From an uncultured Fibrobacter sp. (GTDB lineage Bacteria; Fibrobacterota; Fibrobacteria; Fibrobacterales; Fibrobacteraceae): 48,870 bases of DNA. Below the pieces are notes generated by a model. It was not told where the DNA came from. It saw nothing but the letters and a program-made list of their open reading frames with translations, and ran no database searches. The position numbers were made by a program, and so were the translations under genes. Numbering within the stretch: the stretch's first letter is position 1; the number at the start of each line of letters is the position of its first letter. Shown here one piece after another: positions 1 to 7,393 of this stretch. The stretch is taken from NCBI GenBank assembly GCA_946405515.1, contig CAMJHM010000011.1, positions 1 to 48,870 of the forward strand. The letters run 5' to 3'.

Positions 1-541
1 CGTTCTTCTCGACACTCTGGAGCTTGTAATCCTCGAAGGTGTCCTTCTCGATGACGAGCGCGTAGACCTCGCCCGTTTCCTTCATCGTCTTGACGGCCTT
101 CGCAATCTGCTTAGCGGCCTTGTCTTCTTCTTTGCAGAGCACATCGAAGTTCACGCCCATCGTGTTGAGGATGCCGGTCGTCACTTTGCCCTGCTTCACA
201 TGCTGCGGTTCGTCGTGAACGCCGGGGCGGCCACGCCAGCCAATGAGGAGCAGCACGGGAATGTTGTAGACTTCCTTGTCGGTGAGCGATGCAAGCGGGT
301 TGATGATGTTGCCTTCGCCCGAGTTCTGCATGTACACGACACCGATGTTGCCCGTAGCCAGGTGGTAACCTGCGGCAAGCCCCACGGCGGCACCTTCGTT
401 CGCGGCAATCACGTTATGCCTTGCATCCTTGTTGTCGGCGATGTAAGCGCAGATGTTCTTAAGCAATGAATCGGGGACTCCGGCAAAAAAGTCAATGCCG
501 TAAGAGCCAAGCGTGTCGATAAAAAACTTCGGAGAGATCAT
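1..541 (-). CDS. aepY: Phosphonopyruvate decarboxylase, N-terminal part (partial at window edge)
   Basis: The reverse strand from the ATG at 541 reads open to the window edge (180 codons; the C-terminal half lies outside). It begins MISPKFFIDTLGSYGIDFFAG and continues with GVPDSLLKNI and AANEGAAVGLAAGYHLAT. This is the thiamine-diphosphate pyrimidine-binding half of the phosphonopyruvate decarboxylase family; Glu49 in the ANEG motif is the expected cofactor-activating glutamate. The enzyme decarboxylates phosphonopyruvate to phosphonoacetaldehyde, which pulls the unfavourable PEP mutase equilibrium forward. It lies 13 nt downstream of aepX on the same strand, so the two are almost certainly co-transcribed. 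The TPP-diphosphate-binding C-terminal motif and any AEP transaminase gene are outside the window. Confidence 0.9.
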   Translation of the reverse strand, partial: MISPKFFIDTLGSYGIDFFAGVPDSLLKNICAYIADNKDARHNVIAANEGAAVGLAAGYHLATGNIGVVYMQNSGEGNIINPLASLTDKEVYNIPVLLLIGWRGRPGVHDEPQHVKQGKVTTGILNTMGVNFDVLCKEEDKAAKQIAKAVKTMKETGEVYALVIEKDTFEDYKLQSVEKN

Positions 542-554
542 AGGTAGAATACCG

Positions 555-1865
555 TTACTTCTTCATCGTTCCGGGAATGAGGTTCAAAATCTGCTTGATG
601 GGCATGCAGTAGTCGTTCGAAGCCTCGAGGCTACGGCTGTGCGTAAGGATGGATTCGGCGCACTTCACCATTGCCGGGTAGGCAGACCTCAACATGTGGT
701 TTGCATAGATGACAATGTTGATACCCCAAGTCGCCAGTTCTTCTTCGGTAAACTGGTTGTAAGTCGTAGGCACGGCGACAATCGGCGTATGCGCGTCTTT
801 CTCGCGGAAGCGCTTGCAGAATTCCTTGATGTCTTCGCCGCTCTTGTCCTTGGAGTGAATCATGATGCCGTCGGTGCCGGCAGCCACGTAGGCATGGCAG
901 CGTTCCAGGGCATCGTCCACAGGCTTGCCCGCAATGAGCGATTCGCAGCGGGAAATCACCATGAAGTCGTTCGTGACCTGGGCATCCTTGCCTGCACGGA
1001 TCTTGGTGCAGAAGCCTTCAATAGTGTCCTGCGTCTGGATGGCATCGGTCCCGAACAGGGAGTTCTGCTTGAGGCCAACCTTATCTTCGATAATGACAGC
1101 CGAAATGCCGAGGCGTTCGAGCGTGCGGACCGTGAAACCGAAATGTTCCACCTTTCCACCCGTGTCACCGTCAAAAATGACCGGCTTGGTCGTCACTTCG
1201 AGCGTGTCGTTCAAGTCGTGCAAGCGGGTCGTGAGGTCCACGGCCTCGATGTCCGGTTTGCCCTTGCTCGTGGAGTCGGTCAGCGAAGAAGACCACATAC
1301 CGTCGAACTCGCGGACGCAGCCGTTGACTTCCACGCTCGTGTGTTCTGCGATAAGGCCCGTAAGCCCGTTGTGGGATTCCAGGATGCGGACAATCGGCTT
1401 GGCCGCAATCAGACGACGCAGCGAAGAAAGCCTTGCCTGCGGGGTCGTACCCAGCGATTCAATTTCTTTTTTAAGTCCAGTCGAAGTGATACCCTGCGTA
1501 TAGGGGATTTCGATGACCTTCCCGCCCAGGGATTCCATGACCTTGAACACCTCGTCACGGATATATTTGTCCGGTCCATAAAGCCAGTCATCGCCGTGGA
1601 TGATGTAGTCCGGCTTGTATTTTTTCAGATTCTCTACGTAGCTCCACTCGTCCTGGGGAACAATTTTCGAAACGCCCTTGATATTCTCGATGACATTCTT
1701 GCGCTGTTCGTAGTTCAAGTACGGAAGACGCTTATGCGTCGCTATCGCCTTGTCCGTAAAAAGCCCAATTATCACGTCGCCATACTTGGTCCCTTCATTG
1801 ATGATATTGATGAGACCCGGGTGCATAATGTCACCAATCATTCCTAGATAAACAGTCTTTGCCAT
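555..1865 (-). CDS. aepX: Phosphoenolpyruvate mutase with N-terminal cytidylyltransferase-like domain
   Basis: 436 aa. Residues about 1-135 form a nucleotidyltransferase-like Rossmann domain (GMIGDIMHPGLINII, then HGDDWLYGP near 90). Residues about 145-436 are the PEP mutase TIM-barrel domain of the isocitrate-lyase superfamily, with the diagnostic EDK(X5)NS signature at 260-269 and metal-site aspartates in FDGDTGG (231-237). It rearranges PEP to phosphonopyruvate, the first step of C-P bond formation, and is followed by aepY. The N-terminal motif normally reads HxGH but here is H15-P-G-L18, so nucleotidyl transfer may be impaired; the mutase half looks intact. The ATG at 1865 starts exactly at the conserved beta strand. 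It is divergent from the glycosyltransferase at 2037. Confidence 0.93.
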   Translation of the reverse strand: MAKTVYLGMIGDIMHPGLINIINEGTKYGDVIIGLFTDKAIATHKRLPYLNYEQRKNVIENIKGVSKIVPQDEWSYVENLKKYKPDYIIHGDDWLYGPDKYIRDEVFKVMESLGGKVIEIPYTQGITSTGLKKEIESLGTTPQARLSSLRRLIAAKPIVRILESHNGLTGLIAEHTSVEVNGCVREFDGMWSSSLTDSTSKGKPDIEAVDLTTRLHDLNDTLEVTTKPVIFDGDTGGKVEHFGFTVRTLERLGISAVIIEDKVGLKQNSLFGTDAIQTQDTIEGFCTKIRAGKDAQVTNDFMVISRCESLIAGKPVDDALERCHAYVAAGTDGIMIHSKDKSGEDIKEFCKRFREKDAHTPIVAVPTTYNQFTEEELATWGINIVIYANHMLRSAYPAMVKCAESILTHSRSLEASNDYCMPIKQILNLIPGTMKK

Positions 1866-1945
1866 GCTAAACCTATTATTGAAACAATCTATAGGCCTAA
1901 TTTAGAAAATAAAAAACCAAAACAATTAATCCTCAGGGGGAAAAG

Positions 1946-1974
1946 TTGACTAAACCCCCTCATATAAATATATT
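1946..1974 (+). promoter_or_regulatory. Sigma70-like promoter for the GT2-CotH operon
   Basis: TTGACT at 1946-1951 and TATATT at 1969-1974 are separated by exactly 17 nt. The predicted start is near 1981, giving a leader of about 56 nt before the ATG at 2037. The -10 hexamer is duplicated 20 nt downstream (1989-1994) within the tandem repeat. Confidence 0.55.
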
Positions 1975-2007
1975 TGTCCATTGTATGATATATTTGTCTA
2001 CAGTATG
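1968..2007 (+). repeat. Two adjacent 20-bp imperfect direct repeats over the promoter
   Basis: The copies at 1968-1987 and 1988-2007 both have the form ATATATTTGTC(N4)GTATG and match at 17 of 20 positions with no spacer. The first copy includes the -10 hexamer. They may be a duplicated promoter or tandem regulator sites. Confidence 0.75.
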
Positions 2008-2036
2008 CAACATTTAAAGCATTTCTTTGGAAATAT

Positions 2037-3029
2037 ATGATAAGCCGAGCCCAAGATGAAGTGACAGCCAAATGGTCTGCAAACGAGAAGCCTCTCGTAA
2101 GCATCCGTTGTACAGCGTTCAATCACGAAAAATTCATCGCACAGTGTCTAGAGGGGTTCCTAATCCAAGAAACGGACTTTCCATTCGAAGTTTGCATACA
2201 CGACGATGCCTCCTCGGATAACACCGCCAAAATCATCCGGGAATACGCTGAAAAATACCCCAAGATTATAAAACCCCTGATAGAAACAGAAAACCAATAT
2301 TCCAAAAACGACGGCAGTTTCACCAGAATGGTCAATTCAATGCTAAACAGCAAATATATTGCCGTATGTGAAGGGGACGACTTCTGGACCGATCCGCAAA
2401 AGTTGCAGCGTCAAATAAAATATCTAGAATCGCATCCTGATTGTTCGGCAGTCATTCATCGCTGCATGAAGCTCAACGACAGAACTGGTAAAATTGAAGG
2501 ACTATTCCCAAAATTCGAAACAGAACGCGACATCCCCACCGAAGAAATAATTTTAGGGGGCGGCGGCTTTTTCGGCACGAACACCATTGTCTATCGCACC
2601 GAAATCAAAAATTTCTATGCCGAAGAATATTGGGACGTAAGCCCTGTTGGCGATTTTCCTTTAATATTGTCCTGCGCATACGTCGGCAAAGTTCATTACA
2701 TGCCCGAGGCCATGTCTGTGTACCGAATTTTCAGCCAGGGTTCATGGTCCAGTTCCACTTTGATCGGTAAGCAGGCTTTCGCGAAGAGATCAGCCCATAT
2801 TGAAGGTTGCGAAAAATCGCTTCGCAGCTACGATAAATTCACCAATAATCAATATACCCAGGCAATCCAAGAAAAAATAGACCTCAACAATTTCAATTTG
2901 TACTGGGATTATGGGATGTGGACAAAATTAAAGTCAACATCTCATTACAAAAAGCGTTCGTTCATCGGGAAAATGAAAGCGTTGTACCATTGTATTTCTT
3001 GCCACTGTCCATTTAAATCAGCAAAATAA
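2037..3029 (+). CDS. Family 2 glycosyltransferase
   Basis: 330 aa, cytosolic or peripheral. A GT-A fold runs from about residue 20: the strand VSIRCTAFNHEKFI, then CIHDDASSDNT (nucleotide-sugar-binding acidic motif), then CEGDDFWTDPQKL near 115-127, which supplies the metal-binding acidic residues typical of this GT2 group. The sequence is similar in style to LPS and exopolysaccharide glycosyltransferases; donor and acceptor cannot be read from it. There is no transmembrane segment. It is the first gene of a five-gene plus-strand unit; the CotH gene starts 14 nt after its stop. Composition is visibly more AT-rich than the housekeeping genes later in the window, as is common for surface-glycan loci. 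Confidence 0.88.
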   Translation: MISRAQDEVTAKWSANEKPLVSIRCTAFNHEKFIAQCLEGFLIQETDFPFEVCIHDDASSDNTAKIIREYAEKYPKIIKPLIETENQYSKNDGSFTRMVNSMLNSKYIAVCEGDDFWTDPQKLQRQIKYLESHPDCSAVIHRCMKLNDRTGKIEGLFPKFETERDIPTEEIILGGGGFFGTNTIVYRTEIKNFYAEEYWDVSPVGDFPLILSCAYVGKVHYMPEAMSVYRIFSQGSWSSSTLIGKQAFAKRSAHIEGCEKSLRSYDKFTNNQYTQAIQEKIDLNNFNLYWDYGMWTKLKSTSHYKKRSFIGKMKALYHCISCHCPFKSAK

Positions 3030-3043
3030 GCCCCCAAAAAAAG

Positions 3044-4870
3044 ATGAAATGGCAATTTAAGTTTTTCTCCTTCTTCATCATAGAGTTGCTCTTCGCATGT
3101 AGCAACTCTACTTTTCCCGTTGAAGAAGTCGACGATGCTATAATTGCCACCGACCTCATAACCCTTGACGAGACCGGAAATAGCGCAAATAAAGGCGTGC
3201 TTATCCAGGAGCCCGTTCCATCTCTCTTTTTTTACGAAACCAAAACACATATTTATAATAAATTTGTGACATTCAAACTTCAAGAAGAAGATTCCAGCAT
3301 AATTGTGCATTGCACCAATGATGGATCCATTCCAACAATTGATTCCCCCATTTACCAAGAAAACACCTCTATCGAAAAAAATTCAATTATACGCTGTATC
3401 GGTTTCAAAGACAGTATCCCCGCGACACCCACCGCAACACACACTTTCATTATCGACAGCTCCATAAAAATGCCCATCGTATCCATCACAGTGGATCCGG
3501 TCTTTCTGAAGGAATACTACATAAACAACAGGTCTACCTGCGCAGAACCATGCAAAACGGCGCCCTATTGGGAAGACATCGAATTTCCTGTTCACGTTGA
3601 ATATTTCAGCAACGGGAGCCAATCCACAGAAAGCGATTTCGAGATAGACGCAGGCATTTCGTTCGCCGGCAACTATAGTCGCTGGTGGCCGAAAAAATCA
3701 GTCAAAATCGAGATGAGGCAGGAATATCAAGAAGGGAAACTAGTCTATCCTCTATTCGATACCAGGCCAGAGGTAAACAAGTTCAAGTCATTCTTATTGC
3801 GTAACAATGGTTCCCGCTATGGTCGTGATTTCTATGGCGACGCGGCAGCGACGCGAATTCTTGAAGGAACGGGACTGGACTACCAGAGAAGCCAGCAGGT
3901 CGTTGTTTTCTACAACGGTCGCTACTACGGCATACACGACCTCAGGGAAAAAATCAACAAACACTTTATCGAAACAAATCACGGCATCGACGACGACATC
4001 GTCACCATTGTAAAGCACAACGGAAACGGAGACATCAAAATCAATGACGGGACGAATGATTACTACGAATTGATGGATTTCATCTTGAACAACTCCTTCG
4101 ACAAGGACCATCAAGAAAACTACGACTGGCTTAAAACGCAAATGGACATGAACAACTTCGCAGACTATATAGCTTACGAGGTCTATGCACAAAATGACGA
4201 CTGGCCACACAACAACGTGAGGGCATGGAAAACCCCCAATACACTTTGGAAGTTCATCGTTTTCGATATGGATTATGGTTTTGATTATGAAAGGATAATC
4301 AGCGGTTTTGATGAAACGGAAACCATGTTTGAATGGATCCGGAAAAAATCTGCAAAAAAGGAATTTGGCAAATTTTTTACAGCCATTATCGAAAACCCCC
4401 AGTTCAAGCAAAAATTCCTGCACCGCTCGGCCATACTGTTCAACCTTTTCTTCAACAGCACAAACGTTGAAAAAGCCGTAGACAAAACAGTTTCTCAATT
4501 GGATCCAGATGAAATGGACCGTGATCTGGAACGATTCCACCGGACACTCACTTTTTACAAAAACGGCGAGACCATGAAAACCTGGGCAAAGCAAAGGGAC
4601 ATCGACATCTGGGAAGAATACAGGAAAGAGTTCGAGTTGCCCGAAAATATTACCCTGACGTTCAAGTCCAAAGGTCACGGGAAAATCCTCATCGAAGACC
4701 GGTCGGTTCCCGAAAACTACACAGGAAAATTTTTCGGAGGTGTCGACATGGTTTTGACCGCCGAACCGGACGCAGGCTTCATTTTTGACAGCTGGGAAGA
4801 TGGATCTCGCGAGAATCCGCGAACAATATCACCAAACGACAACAGGAAATATACTGCAAAATTCAAGTAA
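3044..4870 (+). CDS. CotH-domain lipoprotein (copy A)
   Basis: 608 aa. A lipoprotein signal peptide ends in LLFAC (lipidated Cys19). Residues about 65-145 resemble the chitobiase C-terminal-like (CHB_HEX) module (CTNDGSIPTIDSPIY). Residues about 150-470 form a CotH domain: FPVHVEYF, ISFAGNYSRWWPKKS, FLLRNNGSRYGRDFYGDAAA, FYNGRYYGIHDLREK and the metal-binding type FDMDYGFD near 408. Residues about 535-608 form a divergent InlB B-repeat-like module ending FDSWEDGS...YTAKFK. Characterised CotH proteins are atypical protein kinases, so an extracytoplasmic kinase role is possible but not shown. It sits 17 nt before a close paralog and inside a glycosyltransferase operon. The name CotH comes from spore coats; nothing here suggests sporulation. 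Confidence 0.88.
   Translation: MKWQFKFFSFFIIELLFACSNSTFPVEEVDDAIIATDLITLDETGNSANKGVLIQEPVPSLFFYETKTHIYNKFVTFKLQEEDSSIIVHCTNDGSIPTIDSPIYQENTSIEKNSIIRCIGFKDSIPATPTATHTFIIDSSIKMPIVSITVDPVFLKEYYINNRSTCAEPCKTAPYWEDIEFPVHVEYFSNGSQSTESDFEIDAGISFAGNYSRWWPKKSVKIEMRQEYQEGKLVYPLFDTRPEVNKFKSFLLRNNGSRYGRDFYGDAAATRILEGTGLDYQRSQQVVVFYNGRYYGIHDLREKINKHFIETNHGIDDDIVTIVKHNGNGDIKINDGTNDYYELMDFILNNSFDKDHQENYDWLKTQMDMNNFADYIAYEVYAQNDDWPHNNVRAWKTPNTLWKFIVFDMDYGFDYERIISGFDETETMFEWIRKKSAKKEFGKFFTAIIENPQFKQKFLHRSAILFNLFFNSTNVEKAVDKTVSQLDPDEMDRDLERFHRTLTFYKNGETMKTWAKQRDIDIWEEYRKEFELPENITLTFKSKGHGKILIEDRSVPENYTGKFFGGVDMVLTAEPDAGFIFDSWEDGSRENPRTISPNDNRKYTAKFK
4583..4725 (+). repeat. 143-bp perfect repeat, copy 1 (CotH copy A 3' end)
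   Basis: Bases 4583-4725 are identical to 6607-6749 in the next gene, a constant offset of 2024 bp. The segment encodes the end of the CotH domain and the start of the C-terminal repeat module. It is far more similar than the rest of the two genes, which suggests recent gene conversion. Confidence 0.9.
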
Positions 4871-4887
4871 TCATTAAGAAGGACGTT

Positions 4888-6894
4888 ATGAAGACAACGG
4901 GGAGAATTTTTTGTGCACATTCGGTCATCCTATGTTTAGGATTACTTGCCGCGTGCAGCAATTCTTTACCGGAGTTCTACGACAGCGAATCGGAAATTCT
5001 AGATATACTCTATGGTGACGGCTATACAGAAGAGGCTACCACAACCGGAGAAATGAATCTTGACGATTTAGATTCAAATCATCAAACTTATTTTTCATCC
5101 ACAACTGAAGGTATTAACACACCCACAAAATCCTCAACCAAATTAACCCTATCAATCGATTCAAGCCAGTCAATTGACTCAACCCAGTCAATCGCTTCGA
5201 CCCAGTCAACCGACTCAACCCCGTCAATCAAACAAGAAAAAAAATACGACACTGATTTTTTCAAAACATCCACCCACATTTCCCCAAAAGCAGCAACGAT
5301 ACACCTTCCTTCGTTAGATTCAGTAACACACTTGCATTGCACCAATGATGGAACCATTCCAACAATTGATTCCCCTATTTTCCAAGAAGACTTCTCTATC
5401 GAAGAAAATTCAATTATACGCTGTATCGGTTTCCAAGACAGCACCCCCGTAACACCCACCGCAACGCACACCTTCCTTATTGAAAACGCCGTAAAAATGC
5501 CCATCGTATCCATCACAGTGGATCCGGTCTTTCTGAACGAATACTACATAGACAACAAGTCGACTTGCAAAAAGCCGTGCAAAACGGCACCCTATTGGGA
5601 AGACATCGAATTCCCCGTACACGTTGAATATTTTAGCAACGGGAGCCAATCCACAGAAAAAGACTTCGAAATTGACGCAGGTATCTCTTTCGCCGGCAAC
5701 TACAGCCGTTCTGAAGAAAAAAAGCCTGTCAAGATTACAATGCGAAAAGAATATCAAGAGGGGAAACTCATCTATCCTCTATTTGACACCCGGCCTCAAG
5801 TGAACAAGTTCAAGTCCTTCTTATTGCGGAACAACGGAACCCGCTTCTTGCGAGATTTCTATGGCGATGCGGCAGCGACAAGAATTTTGGAGGGAACCGG
5901 TATAGATTATCAGAGGAGCAAACTAGTCGTCGTCTTTTACAATGGCATCTACTATGGCATACACGACCTCAGGGAAAAAATCAACAAGCACTTTATCGAA
6001 ACAAACTACGGCATTGATGACGATATCGTTACAGTCGTAAAACATTATGGTTCCGATATAACCGCAAACGATGAATCCCCCGATTATTATGACATGGCGC
6101 AATTCATTTCAACCCATAACTTTGACGAAAACAATCCCGACAACTACGCCAAGATCGAATTGCAGATAGACATGAATAACTTTGCAGACTATATGGCATA
6201 CGAAATCTATGCGCAAAATGACGACTGGCCCCAAAACAACGTGAGGGCATGGAAAGCCCCCAACACCCTTTGGAAGTTCATCGCTTTCGATATAGACTAT
6301 GGCTTTGATAACGAAAAATTCATATACGGTTTCGATGAAACCGAGACCATGTTCGAATGGATTAGGAAAACAAACAGCGCAATGAGATTCAATGAATTTT
6401 TTATAGCCTTTATTAAAAATCCCAAGTTCAAGCAAAAATTCCTGAATCGTTCGGCCATACTGTTCAACCTTTTCTTCAACAGCACAAACGTAGAGAAAGC
6501 CGTAGACCAGATAGTTTCTCAATTGGATCCAGCCGAAATGGATCGCGATTTAAACAGATTTCGCCGTCATCACGCCTTTTTCAGGGACGGCGAGACAATG
6601 AAAACTTGGGCAAAGCAAAGGGACATCGACATCTGGGAAGAATACAGGAAAGAGTTCGAGTTGCCCGAAAATATTACCCTGACGTTCAAGTCCAAAGGTC
6701 ACGGGAAAATCCTCATCGAAGACCGGTCGGTTCCCGAAAACTACACAGGGAAATTTTTTGGTGGCGTCAACATGGTTTTGACCGCCGAACCGGACGCCGG
6801 ATTCATTTTTGACAGCTGGGAAGATGGGTCTCGCGAGAATCCGCGCATCATATCACCGACAGACAATGCCGTCTATACAGCAACGTTCCGATAA
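4888..6894 (+). CDS. CotH-domain lipoprotein (copy B), with Ser/Thr repeats
   Basis: 668 aa, paralog of the preceding gene. Signal peptide with lipobox LLAAC (Cys23). Residues about 30-135 are a low-complexity Ser/Thr-rich linker containing four six-residue repeats (SIDSSQ, SIDSTQ, SIASTQ, STDSTP; residues 89-112) not present in copy A. Then come a CHB_HEX-like module (about 145-200), the CotH domain (about 205-530; ISFAGNYSR, FLLRNNGTRF, FYNGIYYGIHDLREK, FDIDYGFD) and a C-terminal InlB-like repeat module (about 595-668). An AAGGAC ribosome site lies 6 nt before the ATG. Predicted to be an outer-surface or periplasmic lipoprotein. Kinase activity is inferred from the family only. The Ser-rich linker would be a plausible phosphorylation target. 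Confidence 0.88.
   Translation: MKTTGRIFCAHSVILCLGLLAACSNSLPEFYDSESEILDILYGDGYTEEATTTGEMNLDDLDSNHQTYFSSTTEGINTPTKSSTKLTLSIDSSQSIDSTQSIASTQSTDSTPSIKQEKKYDTDFFKTSTHISPKAATIHLPSLDSVTHLHCTNDGTIPTIDSPIFQEDFSIEENSIIRCIGFQDSTPVTPTATHTFLIENAVKMPIVSITVDPVFLNEYYIDNKSTCKKPCKTAPYWEDIEFPVHVEYFSNGSQSTEKDFEIDAGISFAGNYSRSEEKKPVKITMRKEYQEGKLIYPLFDTRPQVNKFKSFLLRNNGTRFLRDFYGDAAATRILEGTGIDYQRSKLVVVFYNGIYYGIHDLREKINKHFIETNYGIDDDIVTVVKHYGSDITANDESPDYYDMAQFISTHNFDENNPDNYAKIELQIDMNNFADYMAYEIYAQNDDWPQNNVRAWKAPNTLWKFIAFDIDYGFDNEKFIYGFDETETMFEWIRKTNSAMRFNEFFIAFIKNPKFKQKFLNRSAILFNLFFNSTNVEKAVDQIVSQLDPAEMDRDLNRFRRHHAFFRDGETMKTWAKQRDIDIWEEYRKEFELPENITLTFKSKGHGKILIEDRSVPENYTGKFFGGVNMVLTAEPDAGFIFDSWEDGSRENPRIISPTDNAVYTATFR
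5152..5223 (+). repeat. Four 18-bp tandem repeats encoding Ser-rich hexapeptides
   Basis: Units 5152-5169, 5170-5187, 5188-5205 and 5206-5223 are in frame and imperfect, each beginning TCAAYYG or similar. They encode residues 89-112 of CotH copy B. Confidence 0.9.
6607..6749 (+). repeat. 143-bp perfect repeat, copy 2 (CotH copy B 3' end)
   Basis: Identical to 4583-4725. See the first copy. Confidence 0.9.
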
Positions 6895-6914
6895 ATATTT
6901 CCTAGCAAAAAAAG

Positions 6915-6920
6915 TATATT
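6915..6920 (+). promoter_or_regulatory. TATATT -10-like element just upstream of the Alg14-like gene
   Basis: TATATT ends 11 nt before the ATG at 6932, so transcription would start about 5 nt before the start codon. No good -35 hexamer is seen. It could give a near-leaderless internal transcript in addition to read-through from 1981. Confidence 0.35.
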
Positions 6921-6931
6921 TACAGCCAGTC

Positions 6932-7390
6932 ATGCACAAGAAACGTATTTTAGCAGTGGCATCCATTGGGGGCCACTGGGTTCAGCTACTTCGAATCACC
7001 CAACCTCTAGAGGAAAGCTACGAGGTTGTATACATGAGTACACATCCCAAATGTGAAAAGATGGTTCCTGGTAAAAAGTTCTTTCACGTTCCAGATTTCA
7101 ACCGTTGGACCATTTGGAAGTCGATTCCAGCAACAATAAAGATTTTTTTCATTTTATTGAAAGTCCGTCCCAATGCAGTCCTCACAACCGGGGCTGCGCC
7201 AGGTTTGCTCACTCTCTTAGCGGCACGTCTTCTTTTCATCAATACCCTATGGATTGACTCTATTGCTAACGTCAAAGAGCTCAGCGGATGTGGAAAACTC
7301 GCGCGTAAATTCGTAAAAAATGTCTACACTCAATGGCCGGATTTGGCAAACGGAAAAGTCAAGTACGCCGGGAACATTTTAGGGGACTAG
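6932..7390 (+). CDS. Alg14-like membrane subunit of a split UDP-sugar glycosyltransferase
   Basis: 152 aa. The protein opens MHKKRILAVASIGGHW, the glycine-rich N-terminal strand and loop of the Alg14/EpsE/WelE type family, then a hydrophobic helix (IKIFFILLKV) and TTGAAPGLLTLLAARLL. This is the membrane-anchoring, acceptor-binding half of a GT-B enzyme; the donor-binding half is the next gene, 3 nt downstream. A longer open frame reaches back to 6809 inside the CotH gene, but the family N terminus fixes the start at 6932. No clear Shine-Dalgarno sequence precedes it. The likely reaction is addition of a second sugar to an undecaprenyl-linked acceptor in exopolysaccharide synthesis; the sugar is unknown. 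Confidence 0.85.
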   Translation: MHKKRILAVASIGGHWVQLLRITQPLEESYEVVYMSTHPKCEKMVPGKKFFHVPDFNRWTIWKSIPATIKIFFILLKVRPNAVLTTGAAPGLLTLLAARLLFINTLWIDSIANVKELSGCGKLARKFVKNVYTQWPDLANGKVKYAGNILGD

Positions 7391-7393
7391 CCT

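Larger units (their letters stand above)
1866..2036. other. Divergent intergenic region between aepX and the GT2 gene
   Basis: This 171-bp AT-rich gap separates two divergent genes. It holds a plus-strand sigma70-like promoter (1946-1974), two adjacent 20-bp imperfect tandem repeats (1968-2007) and a G5/C5 inverted repeat (arms near 1935-1940 and 1955-1960) that spans the -35 element. No obvious minus-strand promoter for aepX was recognised. Confidence 0.6.

Noticed and set aside
513-1847. 444-codon open frame on the plus strand opposite aepX
   Set aside because: It mirrors aepX codon structure, has no recognisable domain, and aepX carries clear family signatures.
3044-4870. Spore-coat function for the CotH genes
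   Set aside because: The window indicates a Gram-negative, non-sporulating relative; the family name reflects its first member only.
6809-6931. Longer N terminus for the Alg14-like protein
   Set aside because: It overlaps the CotH gene and precedes the conserved family N terminus.
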